Position numbers and translations under genes: made by a program. 64,000 nt of DNA from assembly GCF_019469165.1 (NCBI RefSeq), contig NZ_CP048263.1, forward strand, positions 1,922,001-1,986,000, written 5' to 3'. The DNA comes from Gilliamella sp. ESL0443. Its GTDB lineage: Bacteria > Pseudomonadota > Gammaproteobacteria > Enterobacterales > Orbaceae. Position 1 is the stretch's first letter; each line of letters starts with the position of its first letter. Below the pieces are notes generated by a model, which saw nothing but the letters and a program-made list of their open reading frames with translations, searched no databases and was not told where the DNA came from. Of this stretch, positions 10,055 through 20,175 are shown piece after piece.

Positions 10055-10376
10055 TATTTTTCCTATTGTTTGATTAATTTTAAAACAACAGTTATTAATG
10101 ATAATGATTGTTATTTGCGATTACAACTTTTTTCTATCTTGACGGCTTTCAATATAAACCTTAAATCATATTTTTATAAAAATATAAATTTGATTTGAAA
10201 GTCTCTAAGTTAATTAGTGGATGATATGGTAATATTTTGATTATTTGATTTTTTTTGAATTATCTTCTAATAACTAACAGTGGATTTTATTAAAATAGAT
10301 TTTTAATCAGATCACCAACCGACAAGTTTAGTATGTCTAGTTTGTTTGGAAGATAAATTCATTATGTAAGATGAAG
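10055..10376. other. intergenic region upstream of the TonB receptor
   Basis: About 320 bp. Apart from the Fur-like box at 10094-10116 it is plain AT-rich sequence, with no ORF or RNA gene that I can support. Confidence 0.7.
10094..10116 (-). promoter_or_regulatory. Fur-like operator
   Basis: ATTAATGATAATGATTGTTATTT resembles overlapping Fur hexamers of the GATAAT type. It sits 40 bp upstream of the siderophore-receptor ATG, which supports iron repression. Confidence 0.6.
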
Positions 10377-10452
10377 TGGTGGGTCGTGAGCGATTCGAAC
10401 GCTCGACAAACGGATTAAAAGTCCGCTGCTCTACCGACTGAGCTAACAACCC
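10377..10452 (-). tRNA. tRNA-Lys (UUU)
   Basis: 76 nt cloverleaf with encoded CCA. The acceptor GGGTTGT pairs with ACGACCC (one G-U), the anticodon loop CTTTTAA gives UUU, and the T arm contains GTTCGAATC. It lies just downstream of cpoB, the same neighbourhood as the E. coli lysT tRNA cluster, but only one tRNA is present here. Confidence 0.97.
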
Positions 10453-10588
10453 ATTTTGATAGAATTACTTTCTGCTTTATTACTTAACGCTTCAAGCAAT
10501 TTCGGGTTGCTATAATACTTATAATTATAAGGCGGTGCAACCCTTTTATTGCTATTTTTATTCAATAGCTGGTTATTTATACATTTTA

Positions 10589-11332
10589 TTATAACGATGC
10601 TATTTTTTTATTTGCTAGATCAACTGTCTTTTTATCTTTAGGGTATTTATTTACGACTTGTTGAAATACAGTTTTGGCATTCTTTTTATCACCTTTATCA
10701 AGTAAAATTAAACCCACTTTATAAAGGCTATCTGCTGCTTTTGGAGAAGATGGAAAATCTTTTACTACTGTTGCATAATAAAATGATGCATTATCTTTTT
10801 TTCCTTTTTTATAACAAAGTTGACCAAGCCAATAATTTACATTTGCACGGTAACTTGTCTTTGGGTAGGCTTTTAGATAATTTTGAAAGGCTATAATTAC
10901 GTCATCACTCTGTTTGTCATCATTAATATATTGCATGACGTAATTATAATCCGCTTTATCATCACCTGAAGTAGACCATCCAGATAAACCTGAAGATGAT
11001 GATGGCGATGCCCCAGCATCAGTGCTTGATGTTGAATCAGAACTGTCACCTTGGGCTTCATCATTTGAATTTGATGAGAATCCTGTCCCATTAGTCATTT
11101 GCTGTAATATCATTTTTTGGCGTTCAATTGTTTGATTAAGTTGATGCTTAGTTTCTTCCAATTGACCACGAAGTGTATCTACATCTGATTGTAGATCATT
11201 AATTTTTTGTTGATTTTGAATTATCAACTGTCCTTGCGCTTGTATTGTTCTATCCACATCAGAACTACCAGCAGCACAACCATATCCAGCAAATAATAAA
11301 AATAAGGACATTGTGAGTATTTTTTTATACAT
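10589..11332 (-). CDS. cpoB: cell division coordinator CpoB (YbgF)
   Basis: Periplasmic partner of TolA and PBP1b that couples outer-membrane constriction to septal peptidoglycan synthesis. I start at ATG 11332 (MYKKILTMSLFLLF), giving 247 residues; the ten-residue upstream extension begins right against a terminator hairpin. The signal peptide is followed by a coiled coil (about residues 30-85, VDTLRGQLEETKHQLNQ), a Ser/Thr/Asp-rich linker and C-terminal TPR repeats (YWLGQLCYKKGKKDNASFYY, AADSLYKVGLILLDKGD). The family's NYWLGQL and SPKAADS strings are intact. The signal ends GYGCAAG; the Cys does not fit a strict lipobox, so signal peptidase I cleavage is more likely. Last protein gene of tolB-pal-cpoB. 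Confidence 0.93.
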   Translation of the reverse strand: MYKKILTMSLFLLFAGYGCAAGSSDVDRTIQAQGQLIIQNQQKINDLQSDVDTLRGQLEETKHQLNQTIERQKMILQQMTNGTGFSSNSNDEAQGDSSDSTSSTDAGASPSSSSGLSGWSTSGDDKADYNYVMQYINDDKQSDDVIIAFQNYLKAYPKTSYRANVNYWLGQLCYKKGKKDNASFYYATVVKDFPSSPKAADSLYKVGLILLDKGDKKNAKTVFQQVVNKYPKDKKTVDLANKKIASL

Positions 11333-11362
11333 ATTATATAAACTCGACGTGAACTTAAACAT

Positions 11363-11387
11363 AAAAAACGGCTGATAAATCAGCCGT
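11363..11387 (-). terminator. intrinsic terminator between pal and cpoB
   Basis: On the minus strand ACGGCTGA-TTTA-TCAGCCGT is followed by a T run. It is placed directly after pal and before cpoB, so it probably reduces read-through and lowers cpoB relative to the abundant lipoprotein Pal. Confidence 0.8.
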
Positions 11388-11400
11388 CATTAAGATGGGA

Positions 11401-11874
11401 TTAATATCCAGCGTAAGTAATTACTGCACGACGGTTTTTAGCATAAGCTGCTTCGTTGTGACCTAATACTGCTGGTTTTTCTTTACCATAAGAAACGATT
11501 GAAAGTTGTTCACCAGAAACACCATTACTTTGTAAGTAAGATTTAACTGCTCCTGCACGACGTTCACCTAACGCGATATTGTATTCTGGAGTACCACGTT
11601 CATCGGCATGACCTTCAATAACAACATTTAAGAATGAATTTGCACGCATGAAGATAGAATGTGCATTTAATAATGTTGAATATTCTGATTTAACATTGTA
11701 TTTATCATAATCAAAATAAATTGTATTGATTTGTTGTAATTTTTGTAATTGAGCTAGAGCTTCTTTAGATAAAGAACCGTTACCTGCTTTGCTGCTGCTG
11801 TTTGAAGAACATGCTGTCACAGCAATTAATGGTAAAGCAACTGCAGCTACCTTAAGAAATTTAGAAAATTGCAT
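11401..11874 (-). CDS. pal: peptidoglycan-associated lipoprotein Pal
   Basis: Outer-membrane lipoprotein that anchors the membrane to peptidoglycan and binds TolB. The start is ATG 11874, with AAAGGAG nearby, giving 157 residues; the upstream in-frame extension has no ribosome site. The lipoprotein signal ends in AVTAC, with the lipidated Cys followed by SSNSSS. The OmpA-like domain covers about residues 50-155: [32 protein letters not shown] (meso-DAP-binding Asp and Arg) and SYGKEKP. It follows tolB after about 170 bp and is itself followed by a terminator. Confidence 0.96.
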   Translation of the reverse strand: MQFSKFLKVAAVALPLIAVTACSSNSSSKAGNGSLSKEALAQLQKLQQINTIYFDYDKYNVKSEYSTLLNAHSIFMRANSFLNVVIEGHADERGTPEYNIALGERRAGAVKSYLQSNGVSGEQLSIVSYGKEKPAVLGHNEAAYAKNRRAVITYAGY

Positions 11875-12045
11875 TGAATTAACTCCTTTGTGTTTAAATA
11901 AATTATTATTGATATTTTGTATACTTCTAACCAACTTCAAAGTAACACCTGTTACCAACTAGAAAGATTAGAAGTATATATTATAACGACCTTAACATTT
12001 ACACAATTTTAATAATTATAATATTGCTTAAAATTTAGTCGTTCC

Positions 12046-13344
12046 TCATAAATAAGGTGACCAAGATGGGAATTTTACTTGTCCATCAGTCGCTGGTAAC
12101 CTTGCTTTAAAATTACCATCAGTTGAAACAAGATTTAAAATGGTACCTAAACCTTGCGATGAACTGTAGATAATCATAGTGCCATTTGGAGCAATACTCG
12201 GGGTTTCATCTAAAAACGTATCAGTTAATCGTTGATAAGTATTCGTTTCTAGATCATATCGAGTAATATGTTGCTCACCATTATTAGTAGAAATTACAGC
12301 AATAAATTTACCATCTGGAGATACGCGAGCATTTTGATTCTGGGTATTATCCCAAGTTATACGTTGTGATGCTCCACTATTAATGTTAATTGAATAAAGT
12401 TGAGGACGCCCAGCCTGATCAGAAGTATAGACAATTGTTTCATTATCAGGCATCCATGAAGGTTCGGTGTCATTACTACGCCCAGAAGTAATTTGAGTGA
12501 TTTTTTTACTTCTTAAATTCATCATATATAAATTTAAGCTACCACCTTTTGATAAGGCAAAAGCTAATTTGCTACCATCTGGTGAAAATGCTGGTGCACC
12601 ATTATGCTGTGGAAAAGATGCAATAGTTTCAACTGCACCACTATCTAATGTTTTTAACACTAATGCAGAACGACCACTTTCAAAAGTTACATAGGCTATT
12701 TTTTTGCCATCAGGTGACCATGTTGGTGACATTAATGGTTCTTTTGAACGGTGTACGGTGACTTGATCAAATCCGTCATAGTCAGATACACGTAATTCAT
12801 GTGTGTAAGGACCCTTACTATTTTTAACGACGTAGGCAATACGTGTTCTAAAAGCACCCTTGATACCAGTTAACGCTTCAAAGATTTCATCACTTGCAGT
12901 ATGGGCTGCATAACGTAACCAACGTTGTTCAATAGGAAATTGATTTTCAACTAAGACCGCGCCAGGACGTTCAACAGTATCAACTAATTGATAGGTGATA
13001 AGATATTTTCCTGATGCATCAGGTTGGATTGTACCGACTACAACGGCAGAAATACCAATATTGCTCCAAACACTAGGATTGACTTCAGAAGCGGTAGTTG
13101 GTTTTTGCGGCATTGCTGCTACATCAATTGGATTAAATTTACCACTATTACGTAAATCAGAAGCAATAATATTATCCACAACTTGTGGAGGTTCACCGCT
13201 ACCTGTCCATTTAAATGGTATGACCGCAATTGGTTTAGCAGAACTTACGCCATCAGTGATTATAATTCTAACTTCAGCAGTAGCTATCATTGTATATAAA
13301 AAAACAAGACAAGCTATCAAAAAGCGAGAAGCAAATTTGATCAT
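12046..13344 (-). CDS. tolB: Tol-Pal system protein TolB
   Basis: Periplasmic beta-propeller protein that links Pal to TolA. I chose ATG 13344 with AAGGAA upstream (432 residues, E. coli 430) over the in-frame TTG at 13362. The signal peptide ends near ATAEVRI. The N-terminal domain contains [20 protein letters not shown]; the six-bladed propeller shows repeated [48 protein letters not shown] and [12 protein letters not shown] blades. tolQRA are not upstream: a gap of 370 bp and then mutM follow, so here tolB-pal-cpoB is its own transcription unit. Confidence 0.96.
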   Translation of the reverse strand: MIKFASRFLIACLVFLYTMIATAEVRIIITDGVSSAKPIAVIPFKWTGSGEPPQVVDNIIASDLRNSGKFNPIDVAAMPQKPTTASEVNPSVWSNIGISAVVVGTIQPDASGKYLITYQLVDTVERPGAVLVENQFPIEQRWLRYAAHTASDEIFEALTGIKGAFRTRIAYVVKNSKGPYTHELRVSDYDGFDQVTVHRSKEPLMSPTWSPDGKKIAYVTFESGRSALVLKTLDSGAVETIASFPQHNGAPAFSPDGSKLAFALSKGGSLNLYMMNLRSKKITQITSGRSNDTEPSWMPDNETIVYTSDQAGRPQLYSININSGASQRITWDNTQNQNARVSPDGKFIAVISTNNGEQHITRYDLETNTYQRLTDTFLDETPSIAPNGTMIIYSSSQGLGTILNLVSTDGNFKARLPATDGQVKFPSWSPYL

Positions 13345-13714
13345 CTTAAATTCCTTAATCAAAAAGAAATATATTTAAGTTAAAATAAGTATAACAACCG
13401 TATTTAAATACAAAAAGATAAAACCTTTTAACAATTAACAAAATGTTATTAAATGGTATCACTCTTTACAAAATATAAATATCAGCGTGAAAGATAGCCG
13501 AAATTGCGTAACAAGTCCATAGCTATTTGAGTAAAAAAGATTTTTCTATATAAATTATTTATTATTCTTATATTCGCAATTACTGTCGCTTATTTACTAT
13601 ACTATGCTGATTTGGGTGGAGTTAAAAGTAGTCGCCAAAGATTTTTATTTAAATTAAATATAATCAGGCTAAAGATATTAAAGAATGATCAATAAGAATA
13701 AATTTTAAAATTTG
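13345..13714. other. intergenic region between mutM and tolB
   Basis: 370 bp of AT-rich sequence with no supportable gene or RNA. It should contain the tolB promoter, but no clear consensus stood out. Confidence 0.65.
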
Positions 13715-14524
13715 CTATTTTTGGCATTTTTCGCAATAGAACGTATTGCGTTGGCCTATTCGATGAGACTTTATGTCAGATTTACAAATTAAACACTTTT
13801 CGCCTTCTCTACCATATACTTGGAGCTTTTGTACAAAATAACCAGGCTTACCATCAGATTGAACAAAGTCTTTAAGTGTAGTGCCACCTTGTTCTATAGA
13901 TTTGGTGAGCACTTGTTTAATTGCTGTGACTAATCGTTCAAATTCGTCTAAAGTTAAACTGTTTACTTTCCGGTGCGGATTAATTTTTGCCATAAATAAT
14001 GATTCTGAAGCATAAATATTACCAACACCGACCACAATATGGTTGTCCATAATCCAGCTTTTTATAGGAATATTTCGATTAGTCGCTTTTTCGAAAAGAT
14101 AGTTTGCTGAAAACTCCTCGCTTAGAGGTTCTAATCCTAAATGCTTCAATTGTTTAAGATCATCAATAGAATTAGTCCAAAGCCATGACCCAAAACGCCT
14201 TGGGTCGGTATAACGTAATGTCACACCATTTTCTAATACCAAATCAACATGATCATGTTTATCTGGTTTTTGGTTTGATTTTACTATGCGTAAGCTACCA
14301 GACATACCTAAATGAATAACAATCCAATTTTGCGTCAACTGTAGTAATAAATATTTAGCACGTCTTTTAATATCTATGATTATTTGGCCTTGAGCATCAG
14401 AAATAGCCTCATCAATAGGCCAACGAAGCTTGGGTTGTCGAACAACAACTTGCTTGATAATTTGGCCTTTTAAATAAGGTAGAATACCACGCCGACTAGT
14501 TTCTACTTCTGGTAATTCAGGCAT
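13715..14524 (-). CDS. mutM: formamidopyrimidine-DNA glycosylase
   Basis: Removes 8-oxoguanine and other oxidised purines from DNA, with AP-lyase activity. It has 269 residues, as in the family. The mature N-terminus [13 protein letters not shown] supplies the catalytic Pro2 and Glu3; other motifs are [18 protein letters not shown] and [12 protein letters not shown] (the helix-two-turn-helix). The C-terminal zinc finger has CLICKSD and YCEKCQK. It lies 13 bp after mrcB on the same strand and is probably cotranscribed. Confidence 0.96.
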   Translation of the reverse strand: MPELPEVETSRRGILPYLKGQIIKQVVVRQPKLRWPIDEAISDAQGQIIIDIKRRAKYLLLQLTQNWIVIHLGMSGSLRIVKSNQKPDKHDHVDLVLENGVTLRYTDPRRFGSWLWTNSIDDLKQLKHLGLEPLSEEFSANYLFEKATNRNIPIKSWIMDNHIVVGVGNIYASESLFMAKINPHRKVNSLTLDEFERLVTAIKQVLTKSIEQGGTTLKDFVQSDGKPGYFVQKLQVYGREGEKCLICKSDIKSHRIGQRNTFYCEKCQK

Positions 14525-14537
14525 TTAATAATCTCAT

Positions 14538-16862
14538 TTAATTATTGAACATGTCAGTAACCCAGCTAGGAGCCGATTGATTTGTCTCAGTTTGAGAACT
14601 GACAGCACATAAACTTTGCGGATTGACCGTCCATGCAGGTAGAGTCCTTACTCCTCCTCCATCGCATTGCCATTGGCCACTACTATCAATAGGTACCATA
14701 AAGATATTTTGTGGTACTGAAAGTTGTAATTTTTTCGGTGGATTATTTTGTAAGTATTCACTATATATTTTTAATGCACCTGTAGCGCCTGTTAATTTCA
14801 TAGGTGAATGATCATCAAGCCCTATCCAAATGACTGCAACATTTTTTCCATCAATACCAGTAAACCAACTATCACGCGAATCATTACTTGTTCCAGTCTT
14901 GGCAGCTAAATTGAATGATCCATATTTAGCTTTCAATGAACGTGATGTTCCTGATTCAACGACTTGTTGCATAGCGTAAGTGGTTAAATAAGCCGATTGC
15001 TGAGAAACCGCTTGAATTTGTTGCGGGTAATTTTGATAAACAAGTTCACCTTTATCAGTTAATACATACCGTAGTATTGTGAGCGGTGCACGTTGGCCAT
15101 TATTGGAAATAGTTTGGAACATTTGTGCTGTTTCTAATGGTGTTAACTCTAGAGCACCTAATAAGCGAGAAGGCAAATTAGGGATACGATCTTCAGGTAC
15201 CCCCAATGCTTGTAAACTCGTTTTAGTTGCGTCTAAACCTAATGACATACCTAAGTTAACTGTAGGTACGTTAAGTGAAAGAGCTAATGCATCAATTAAC
15301 ATCACTTTATCGCGAAATTTCCGATCAAAATTCTTCGGTTGCCAATAACCGCCGTTATCAAGTTTGATTGATAATGGGTTGTCATTTAACCAAGTATTAA
15401 GCTGATAACGTTCTGGCTGACCTAATGCAGTTAAGTAGGTTGACGGTTTTGCCAGTGAACCAATTGCTCGTCTAGTTAACCACGCTCTGTTATAACCAGG
15501 GTAACGTGGCTCAGCGCTACCAATAATAGAACGGATTTCACCTGTCTCACGGCTAACAATAACCATTGCTGTTTGTAATTCTTTATTAGTCGATTTACGT
15601 AATGTTTCTATTTCATCCGTAACCGATTGTTCTGCTGCAGCCTGAGCAACTGGATCGAATGTGGTGAAAATTTTCATTCCTGACAGGTGGTCTGCTTTGT
15701 CACCCAACTGTTTTCTAAGCTCACTACGGACAACTTGCATAAATGCTGGTTGCGGTGATATCACTCCACCTTTTGGTAAAACTGAAAGTGGGCGTTGGCT
15801 AAGTAAATTATATAATTCCTCATCAATAATTCCTTGTTGCTCAGCAAGTTTTAATACAACATTACGACGTTCAATTACTTGTTGCGGTTGAGTCCAAGGA
15901 TTATAGTACGAAGCACCTTTTACCATACCTACTAATACAGCTTGCTGATCTAATGTCAATTCATTAACTGGGCGACCAAAATAGTACAGGCTTGCTAATG
16001 GGAAACCATGAATTTCTTCACTACCAGCTTGACCTAAATAGACTTCATTTAAGTAAAGTTCTAAGATACGCTCTTTACTATATCGAGCATCTAAAATGAT
16101 AGCCATATAGGCTTCACGTATTTTACGACTGATACTTCTCTCATTAGTTAAAAAGAGGTTTTTAACCGTTTGTTGTGTTAGTGTGCTTCCACCTTCAGTT
16201 CGGCCTGTTGTTAAATTAACATATATGGCTCGACCAATAGAATATAAACTTACACCATGGTGGTCATAAAAACGTTTATCTTCAGTTGCAACTAAGGTTT
16301 TTATTAACGAGTCAGAAAATTCTCTTAAAGGCACAAAAAGCCGTTGTTCACCATTTGGGGAATGCATCATCGTTATTAATTTAGGATCAATCTTAAGTAA
16401 GCCAAAATCACGACCTGTGTCTAAATTAGATATGCGATCTATCCTGTTTTCATAGAAAGTAATTTTGACACGAAAAGCTTTTTCTTCACCATCAGGAAAT
16501 GTAAATGGACGACGGTAAATTTCAACAGCACCATTTTGAACAATAAATTCACCTGGTCGAGTTGCTTTACTATCTTGCTGACGATATTGTGCACCTTTTA
16601 GCAAAGTAACAACATCGCTAAGACTATAATCACTATCTGGTTCAAGGTCGACTATCTGTCCATAAACAGCCGCAGGTAATTCCCAAACATTACCATCTAT
16701 ACGTTCTTTAATTTGTTGATCTAAATAAATCCCATAAACGACAGTTACAGCAACAAAGATAAGACATAATTTGAAAAGCAACGACCAAAGTCGACGCCAC
16801 AATGATTTCTTATTTTTTTTTGAAGCTTTTTTAGTCGATTTCTTTTTAGTTGGTCTGTTCAA
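14538..16862 (-). CDS. mrcB: bifunctional penicillin-binding protein 1b
   Basis: Inner-membrane peptidoglycan synthase with glycosyltransferase and transpeptidase domains. It has 774 residues from a TTG start at 16862; no ATG lies near the N-terminus. A lysine-rich cytoplasmic tail leads into one membrane helix (about 28-46). A UB2H-like segment (about 65-150) follows, then the GT51 domain with Glu194 in VATEDKRFYDHHG and GGSTLTQQTVKN. The transpeptidase has Ser469 in GSLAKP, an SLN motif (LALSLNVPTVNLG) and KTGTSNDSRDSWF. It is about 70 residues shorter than E. coli PBP1b, mainly at the ends. UB2H points to an LpoB-type activator, and CpoB, its other partner, is encoded nearby. Confidence 0.95.
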   Translation of the reverse strand: MNRPTKKKSTKKASKKNKKSLWRRLWSLLFKLCLIFVAVTVVYGIYLDQQIKERIDGNVWELPAAVYGQIVDLEPDSDYSLSDVVTLLKGAQYRQQDSKATRPGEFIVQNGAVEIYRRPFTFPDGEEKAFRVKITFYENRIDRISNLDTGRDFGLLKIDPKLITMMHSPNGEQRLFVPLREFSDSLIKTLVATEDKRFYDHHGVSLYSIGRAIYVNLTTGRTEGGSTLTQQTVKNLFLTNERSISRKIREAYMAIILDARYSKERILELYLNEVYLGQAGSEEIHGFPLASLYYFGRPVNELTLDQQAVLVGMVKGASYYNPWTQPQQVIERRNVVLKLAEQQGIIDEELYNLLSQRPLSVLPKGGVISPQPAFMQVVRSELRKQLGDKADHLSGMKIFTTFDPVAQAAAEQSVTDEIETLRKSTNKELQTAMVIVSRETGEIRSIIGSAEPRYPGYNRAWLTRRAIGSLAKPSTYLTALGQPERYQLNTWLNDNPLSIKLDNGGYWQPKNFDRKFRDKVMLIDALALSLNVPTVNLGMSLGLDATKTSLQALGVPEDRIPNLPSRLLGALELTPLETAQMFQTISNNGQRAPLTILRYVLTDKGELVYQNYPQQIQAVSQQSAYLTTYAMQQVVESGTSRSLKAKYGSFNLAAKTGTSNDSRDSWFTGIDGKNVAVIWIGLDDHSPMKLTGATGALKIYSEYLQNNPPKKLQLSVPQNIFMVPIDSSGQWQCDGGGVRTLPAWTVNPQSLCAVSSQTETNQSAPSWVTDMFNN

Positions 16863-16986
16863 ACTGCACCCAATATTAAGATTAAATAAAATTAACTTAT
16901 AATAACATAACTTTTTAATGAAGCATTGAGCTTCTTATCAATAAGATATTTTAGTTTAAATAATATAGTTGAATATATAAAATCAA

Positions 16987-18348
16987 TTAAAAACTAAGTT
17001 GTGGCTGAATATTTTTAACTTTTTCTATAAATGCTTTTTTAGACTTACCGGTTAAACCTTCATTAATCGGTAAACTTGCTGTTAATGGATTAACAGGTTT
17101 ATTATTGATATGTAATTCAAAATGCAAATGTGGTCCAGTAGAACGCCCTGTATTACCAGATAAACCAATTTTGTCACCCAGTTTAACTTGTTGGCCTGGT
17201 TTCACTAAAATTTTGTCTAAATGCATGTATGCCGTCATATATTGCCTACCATGGCGTATAGCGACATAGTTACCTGCTGAGCCACTGTATTTCGCAATAA
17301 CAACTTCTCCATTTCCTACAGATAATACTGGCGTTCCTCTAGATACTGCAAAATCAACACCATTATGTGGTGTAACAACTCCTGTAACTGGATGTAACCG
17401 ACGCGGATTAAAACCTGATGATACGCGAGCTTTTTTAGCTAAAGGATATCGGAAAAAACTTTGAGATAAACTACCTGCATTAATATCATAGTATTTACCA
17501 TCATCAGCTAGAATCGCATAATAATCTTTAGACCCATTTTTAATGCGAACACCAAGTAATTTACTATTTGATAAACGATTTCCATGCATTTCACGAGATA
17601 AGTATACCACGAATTTATCGCCTACTTTTAAACGTCGAAAATCCAAACGCCACTGCAATGCACGTGTAATAATTCCAATCTCATTACTCGTTAAACCAGC
17701 TTTACGCGCATCAGCTACAAAACTGGATTTCAGCTCACCTTTAATAACATTATTTTGTGAGACACCTTCTACTGTTTCAGTACTTTCTATAAATTGATTG
17801 CCTGACTTTTCAAAAATTCGAACATTATTAGTTGATATTGTCCAGTTAAAAGTGAGCAAATTGTGATTATCATCGGTCGTCCAACTAACCTGCTGTCCAA
17901 TTCTCAAATTGGCTAGTTGTTTATACTTACCTGTTAACTGTGCAATATCATTTTTATTTACATTATAACGATTCAAAATATCGTGTAATGTATCACCACG
18001 TGATATGGTATATTGCACTGTGTTATCTTTTTCTTCAGCAAGATCATCTAATTCATCTTTAGCTATATCATCTTCAGGAACATCAGACGACTCTGTAACA
18101 TTGTCAGTTTTAGATTTATCACTAAGCATATCAATTCGCCCATCGCCAATAACAACTGAAGACGAAGGCGTATCTGTAACTGTAGTTTGAGCTTGAGAAT
18201 TTAGAGGGACGTACACTGTGCGATCTAAATTTAAAGGTCGCCACAATATAGTTACAAAAATAACAACAACAAGGGCTCCTAATATTGAAAAATAGGGAAT
18301 TTTGAATTTATTTTTTGCAATATTAGGGGATTTAATCTGCTGTGCCAA
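16987..18348 (-). CDS. mepM: murein DD-endopeptidase MepM
   Basis: Cleaves D-Ala-mDAP crosslinks so that new glycan strands can be inserted. It has 453 residues from a TTG start with AAGG upstream. A single N-terminal membrane anchor (about 18-36) is followed by an acidic linker, a LysM domain (ISRGDTLHDILNRYNV, about 113-157), an OapA-type middle region and a C-terminal LytM/M23 domain. Zinc ligands are in HNGVDFA and HLHFELHIN, with the active-site His in YMTAYMH. It sits downstream of znuA on the same strand, next to the zinc-uptake genes as in E. coli, which fits a zinc enzyme. Confidence 0.94.
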   Translation of the reverse strand: MAQQIKSPNIAKNKFKIPYFSILGALVVVIFVTILWRPLNLDRTVYVPLNSQAQTTVTDTPSSSVVIGDGRIDMLSDKSKTDNVTESSDVPEDDIAKDELDDLAEEKDNTVQYTISRGDTLHDILNRYNVNKNDIAQLTGKYKQLANLRIGQQVSWTTDDNHNLLTFNWTISTNNVRIFEKSGNQFIESTETVEGVSQNNVIKGELKSSFVADARKAGLTSNEIGIITRALQWRLDFRRLKVGDKFVVYLSREMHGNRLSNSKLLGVRIKNGSKDYYAILADDGKYYDINAGSLSQSFFRYPLAKKARVSSGFNPRRLHPVTGVVTPHNGVDFAVSRGTPVLSVGNGEVVIAKYSGSAGNYVAIRHGRQYMTAYMHLDKILVKPGQQVKLGDKIGLSGNTGRSTGPHLHFELHINNKPVNPLTASLPINEGLTGKSKKAFIEKVKNIQPQLSF

Positions 18349-18377
18349 AATTAACCTTAACTATCTTATAATCTAAA

Positions 18378-19310
18378 CTATTTTTTATCTAAACAATCCA
18401 ACAGCTCCTGAGTTAATGTTAATAAAAAGTGTGAATAGGCACCTTTTTCGACAATGATACCTGTCCCTAATGGATTTAATTCACCAATTTTAACATTTGT
18501 ACCATTTACTAACTTCTTTATAACTGCAGGGCTAAACTGTGGCTCTCTAAAAACACAGACTGCTTGATGTTCCGCTAGCTTTTTTTGAATTGCATAGACA
18601 GTTTGAACGCCAGGCTGTACTGCTGGGTTTATGGTAAAACTTCCTAGATTTTTTAATCCGAACTGTGATTCAAAGTACCCATATGCATCATGAAACACAA
18701 AATACCCTCTATTTTGTACGCTAATTAGTTTTTTTGCAATGTTTTGTTCTGTTTCTGATAGATTTGTAATGAATTCGTTCAGATTTGCATCAAGCAACTG
18801 CACTTTATTAGGATACAGTTCTATAAGCTTATCATGGATTGATTTTGCAATAATTTTAGCAATTTTTGGCGAAAGCCATATATGTTCATCATATTCACCA
18901 TGATGATGGTCATTATCATCATGAGGTATTTCTTCATCGTGATGATTGGTTCTAAGCAAACTCTTAATTTCGGGAACATCCATTAATTCTATCTGCTTGT
19001 GTTCATCAACATTTTTTAAAACAGTTGGCATAAAAACTTCCATATCTTCACCAATCCAAATTATTAAATCAGCATTCTTAATTTTAGCCAAATCGGAGGG
19101 TTTCAATGAATAAGTATGAGGAGATGCGCCATCCGGCAATAGTATATCTGTATTTGTTACACCTGATGTAATTGCTTCAGTAATAAAACCTATCGGCCTT
19201 ACTGAGGAAATTACATTGGCATTAACATTATTTGTTAATCCAATAACGATTAGCGTAAGTTGTGTTAGAAAACGTAGAACTTGTCTGATGTTTTTAGTTA
19301 AATTTTTCAC
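18378..19310 (-). CDS. znuA: zinc ABC transporter substrate-binding protein ZnuA
   Basis: Periplasmic high-affinity zinc-binding protein of ZnuABC. I favour GTG 19310, with GGATGA just upstream, over the in-frame TTG at 19322; the choice is uncertain. The signal peptide ends near NANVISS. Likely zinc ligands are the His in GASPHTYSLKP, the His in YDEHIWLSP and the His in FHDAYGYFE. A His/Asp-rich loop (HHDEE, HDDNDHHHGEYDEH) typical of ZnuA lies before the second ligand. It is divergent from znuC across a Zur palindrome. Confidence 0.93.
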   Translation of the reverse strand: MKNLTKNIRQVLRFLTQLTLIVIGLTNNVNANVISSVRPIGFITEAITSGVTNTDILLPDGASPHTYSLKPSDLAKIKNADLIIWIGEDMEVFMPTVLKNVDEHKQIELMDVPEIKSLLRTNHHDEEIPHDDNDHHHGEYDEHIWLSPKIAKIIAKSIHDKLIELYPNKVQLLDANLNEFITNLSETEQNIAKKLISVQNRGYFVFHDAYGYFESQFGLKNLGSFTINPAVQPGVQTVYAIQKKLAEHQAVCVFREPQFSPAVIKKLVNGTNVKIGELNPLGTGIIVEKGAYSHFLLTLTQELLDCLDKK

Positions 19311-19357
19311 TTTGTCATCCAATATTTATAAAATATGATGGAATAAAACTACATTAT

Positions 19358-19372
19358 TGTTATAATATAACA
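19358..19372. promoter_or_regulatory. Zur operator between znuA and znuCB
   Basis: TGTTATAATATAACA is a perfect 7-1-7 palindrome identical to the core of the enterobacterial Zur box. It sits in the 94-bp gap between divergent znuA and znuC, so one site can repress both directions when zinc is sufficient. Confidence 0.88.
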
Positions 19373-19404
19373 TAACATATTGATCGGCAAGGACTATCGA
19401 TATC

Positions 19405-20175
19405 ATGACACAATTAATGGCTCTAAATAATATTTCGGTTAAAATAAATCAACAAAAAATATTATATGATGTTTCATTGACGATTAACTTAAGCCAAATT
19501 ATTACGATTCTAGGTCCAAATGGTGCAGGAAAATCAACACTCGTCAAAGTTATTTTAGGATTAATTTCACCTACAACAGGCACCATTGAACGTGCTTCTG
19601 ATTTGACTATCGGTTATGTCCCTCAATCAATAAACTTGAATCCAACTTTACCTATAACCGTCAAACGGTTTATGCAGCTAAATAAACAATTAAGTTATGA
19701 TGATATCATCCAAACATTATCTTTAGTAAAAGCTCAATACCTGATTGATCGATCTATGCATCAATTATCAGGCGGGGAGTTACAGCGAGTACTACTTGCT
19801 CAAGCATTAGCAAAACGCCCAAAACTACTTATTTTAGATGAGCCTACACAAGGTGTAGATGTAAATGGACAAGTGCTATTGTATGATTTAATTATTAATG
19901 CTAAAACGAAGTTTAGTTGTGGTGTTGTAATGGTTTCACATGATTTACATTTAGTTATGGCAAAAACAGATGAAGTAATTTGTTTAAACCATCATATCTG
20001 TTGTTCAGGAACACCAGCTAGTGTCTCAAACGATCCAGAATTTGTTTCTTTATTTGGACCTCACGGCGCATCACAAATCGCTTTATATAAGCACCATCAC
20101 AATAATGATTGTTGCCAGCATCACAATGATCATAATCGAAAAATTATATTACCTGATTCAAGAGGAACAAAATAA
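19405..20175 (+). CDS. znuC: zinc ABC transporter ATP-binding protein ZnuC
   Basis: ATPase of the zinc importer on the cytoplasmic face. It has 256 residues. Walker [10 protein letters not shown] is at 37-45, the signature is LSGGELQRV, Walker B is [12 protein letters not shown] and the switch is VSHDLH. The C-terminal tail is rich in His and Cys ([14 protein letters not shown]), as in other ZnuC proteins, and may sense or bind zinc. The stop codon overlaps the znuB start by one base (TAATG), so the two are translationally coupled. Confidence 0.96.
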   Translation: MTQLMALNNISVKINQQKILYDVSLTINLSQIITILGPNGAGKSTLVKVILGLISPTTGTIERASDLTIGYVPQSINLNPTLPITVKRFMQLNKQLSYDDIIQTLSLVKAQYLIDRSMHQLSGGELQRVLLAQALAKRPKLLILDEPTQGVDVNGQVLLYDLIINAKTKFSCGVVMVSHDLHLVMAKTDEVICLNHHICCSGTPASVSNDPEFVSLFGPHGASQIALYKHHHNNDCCQHHNDHNRKIILPDSRGTK

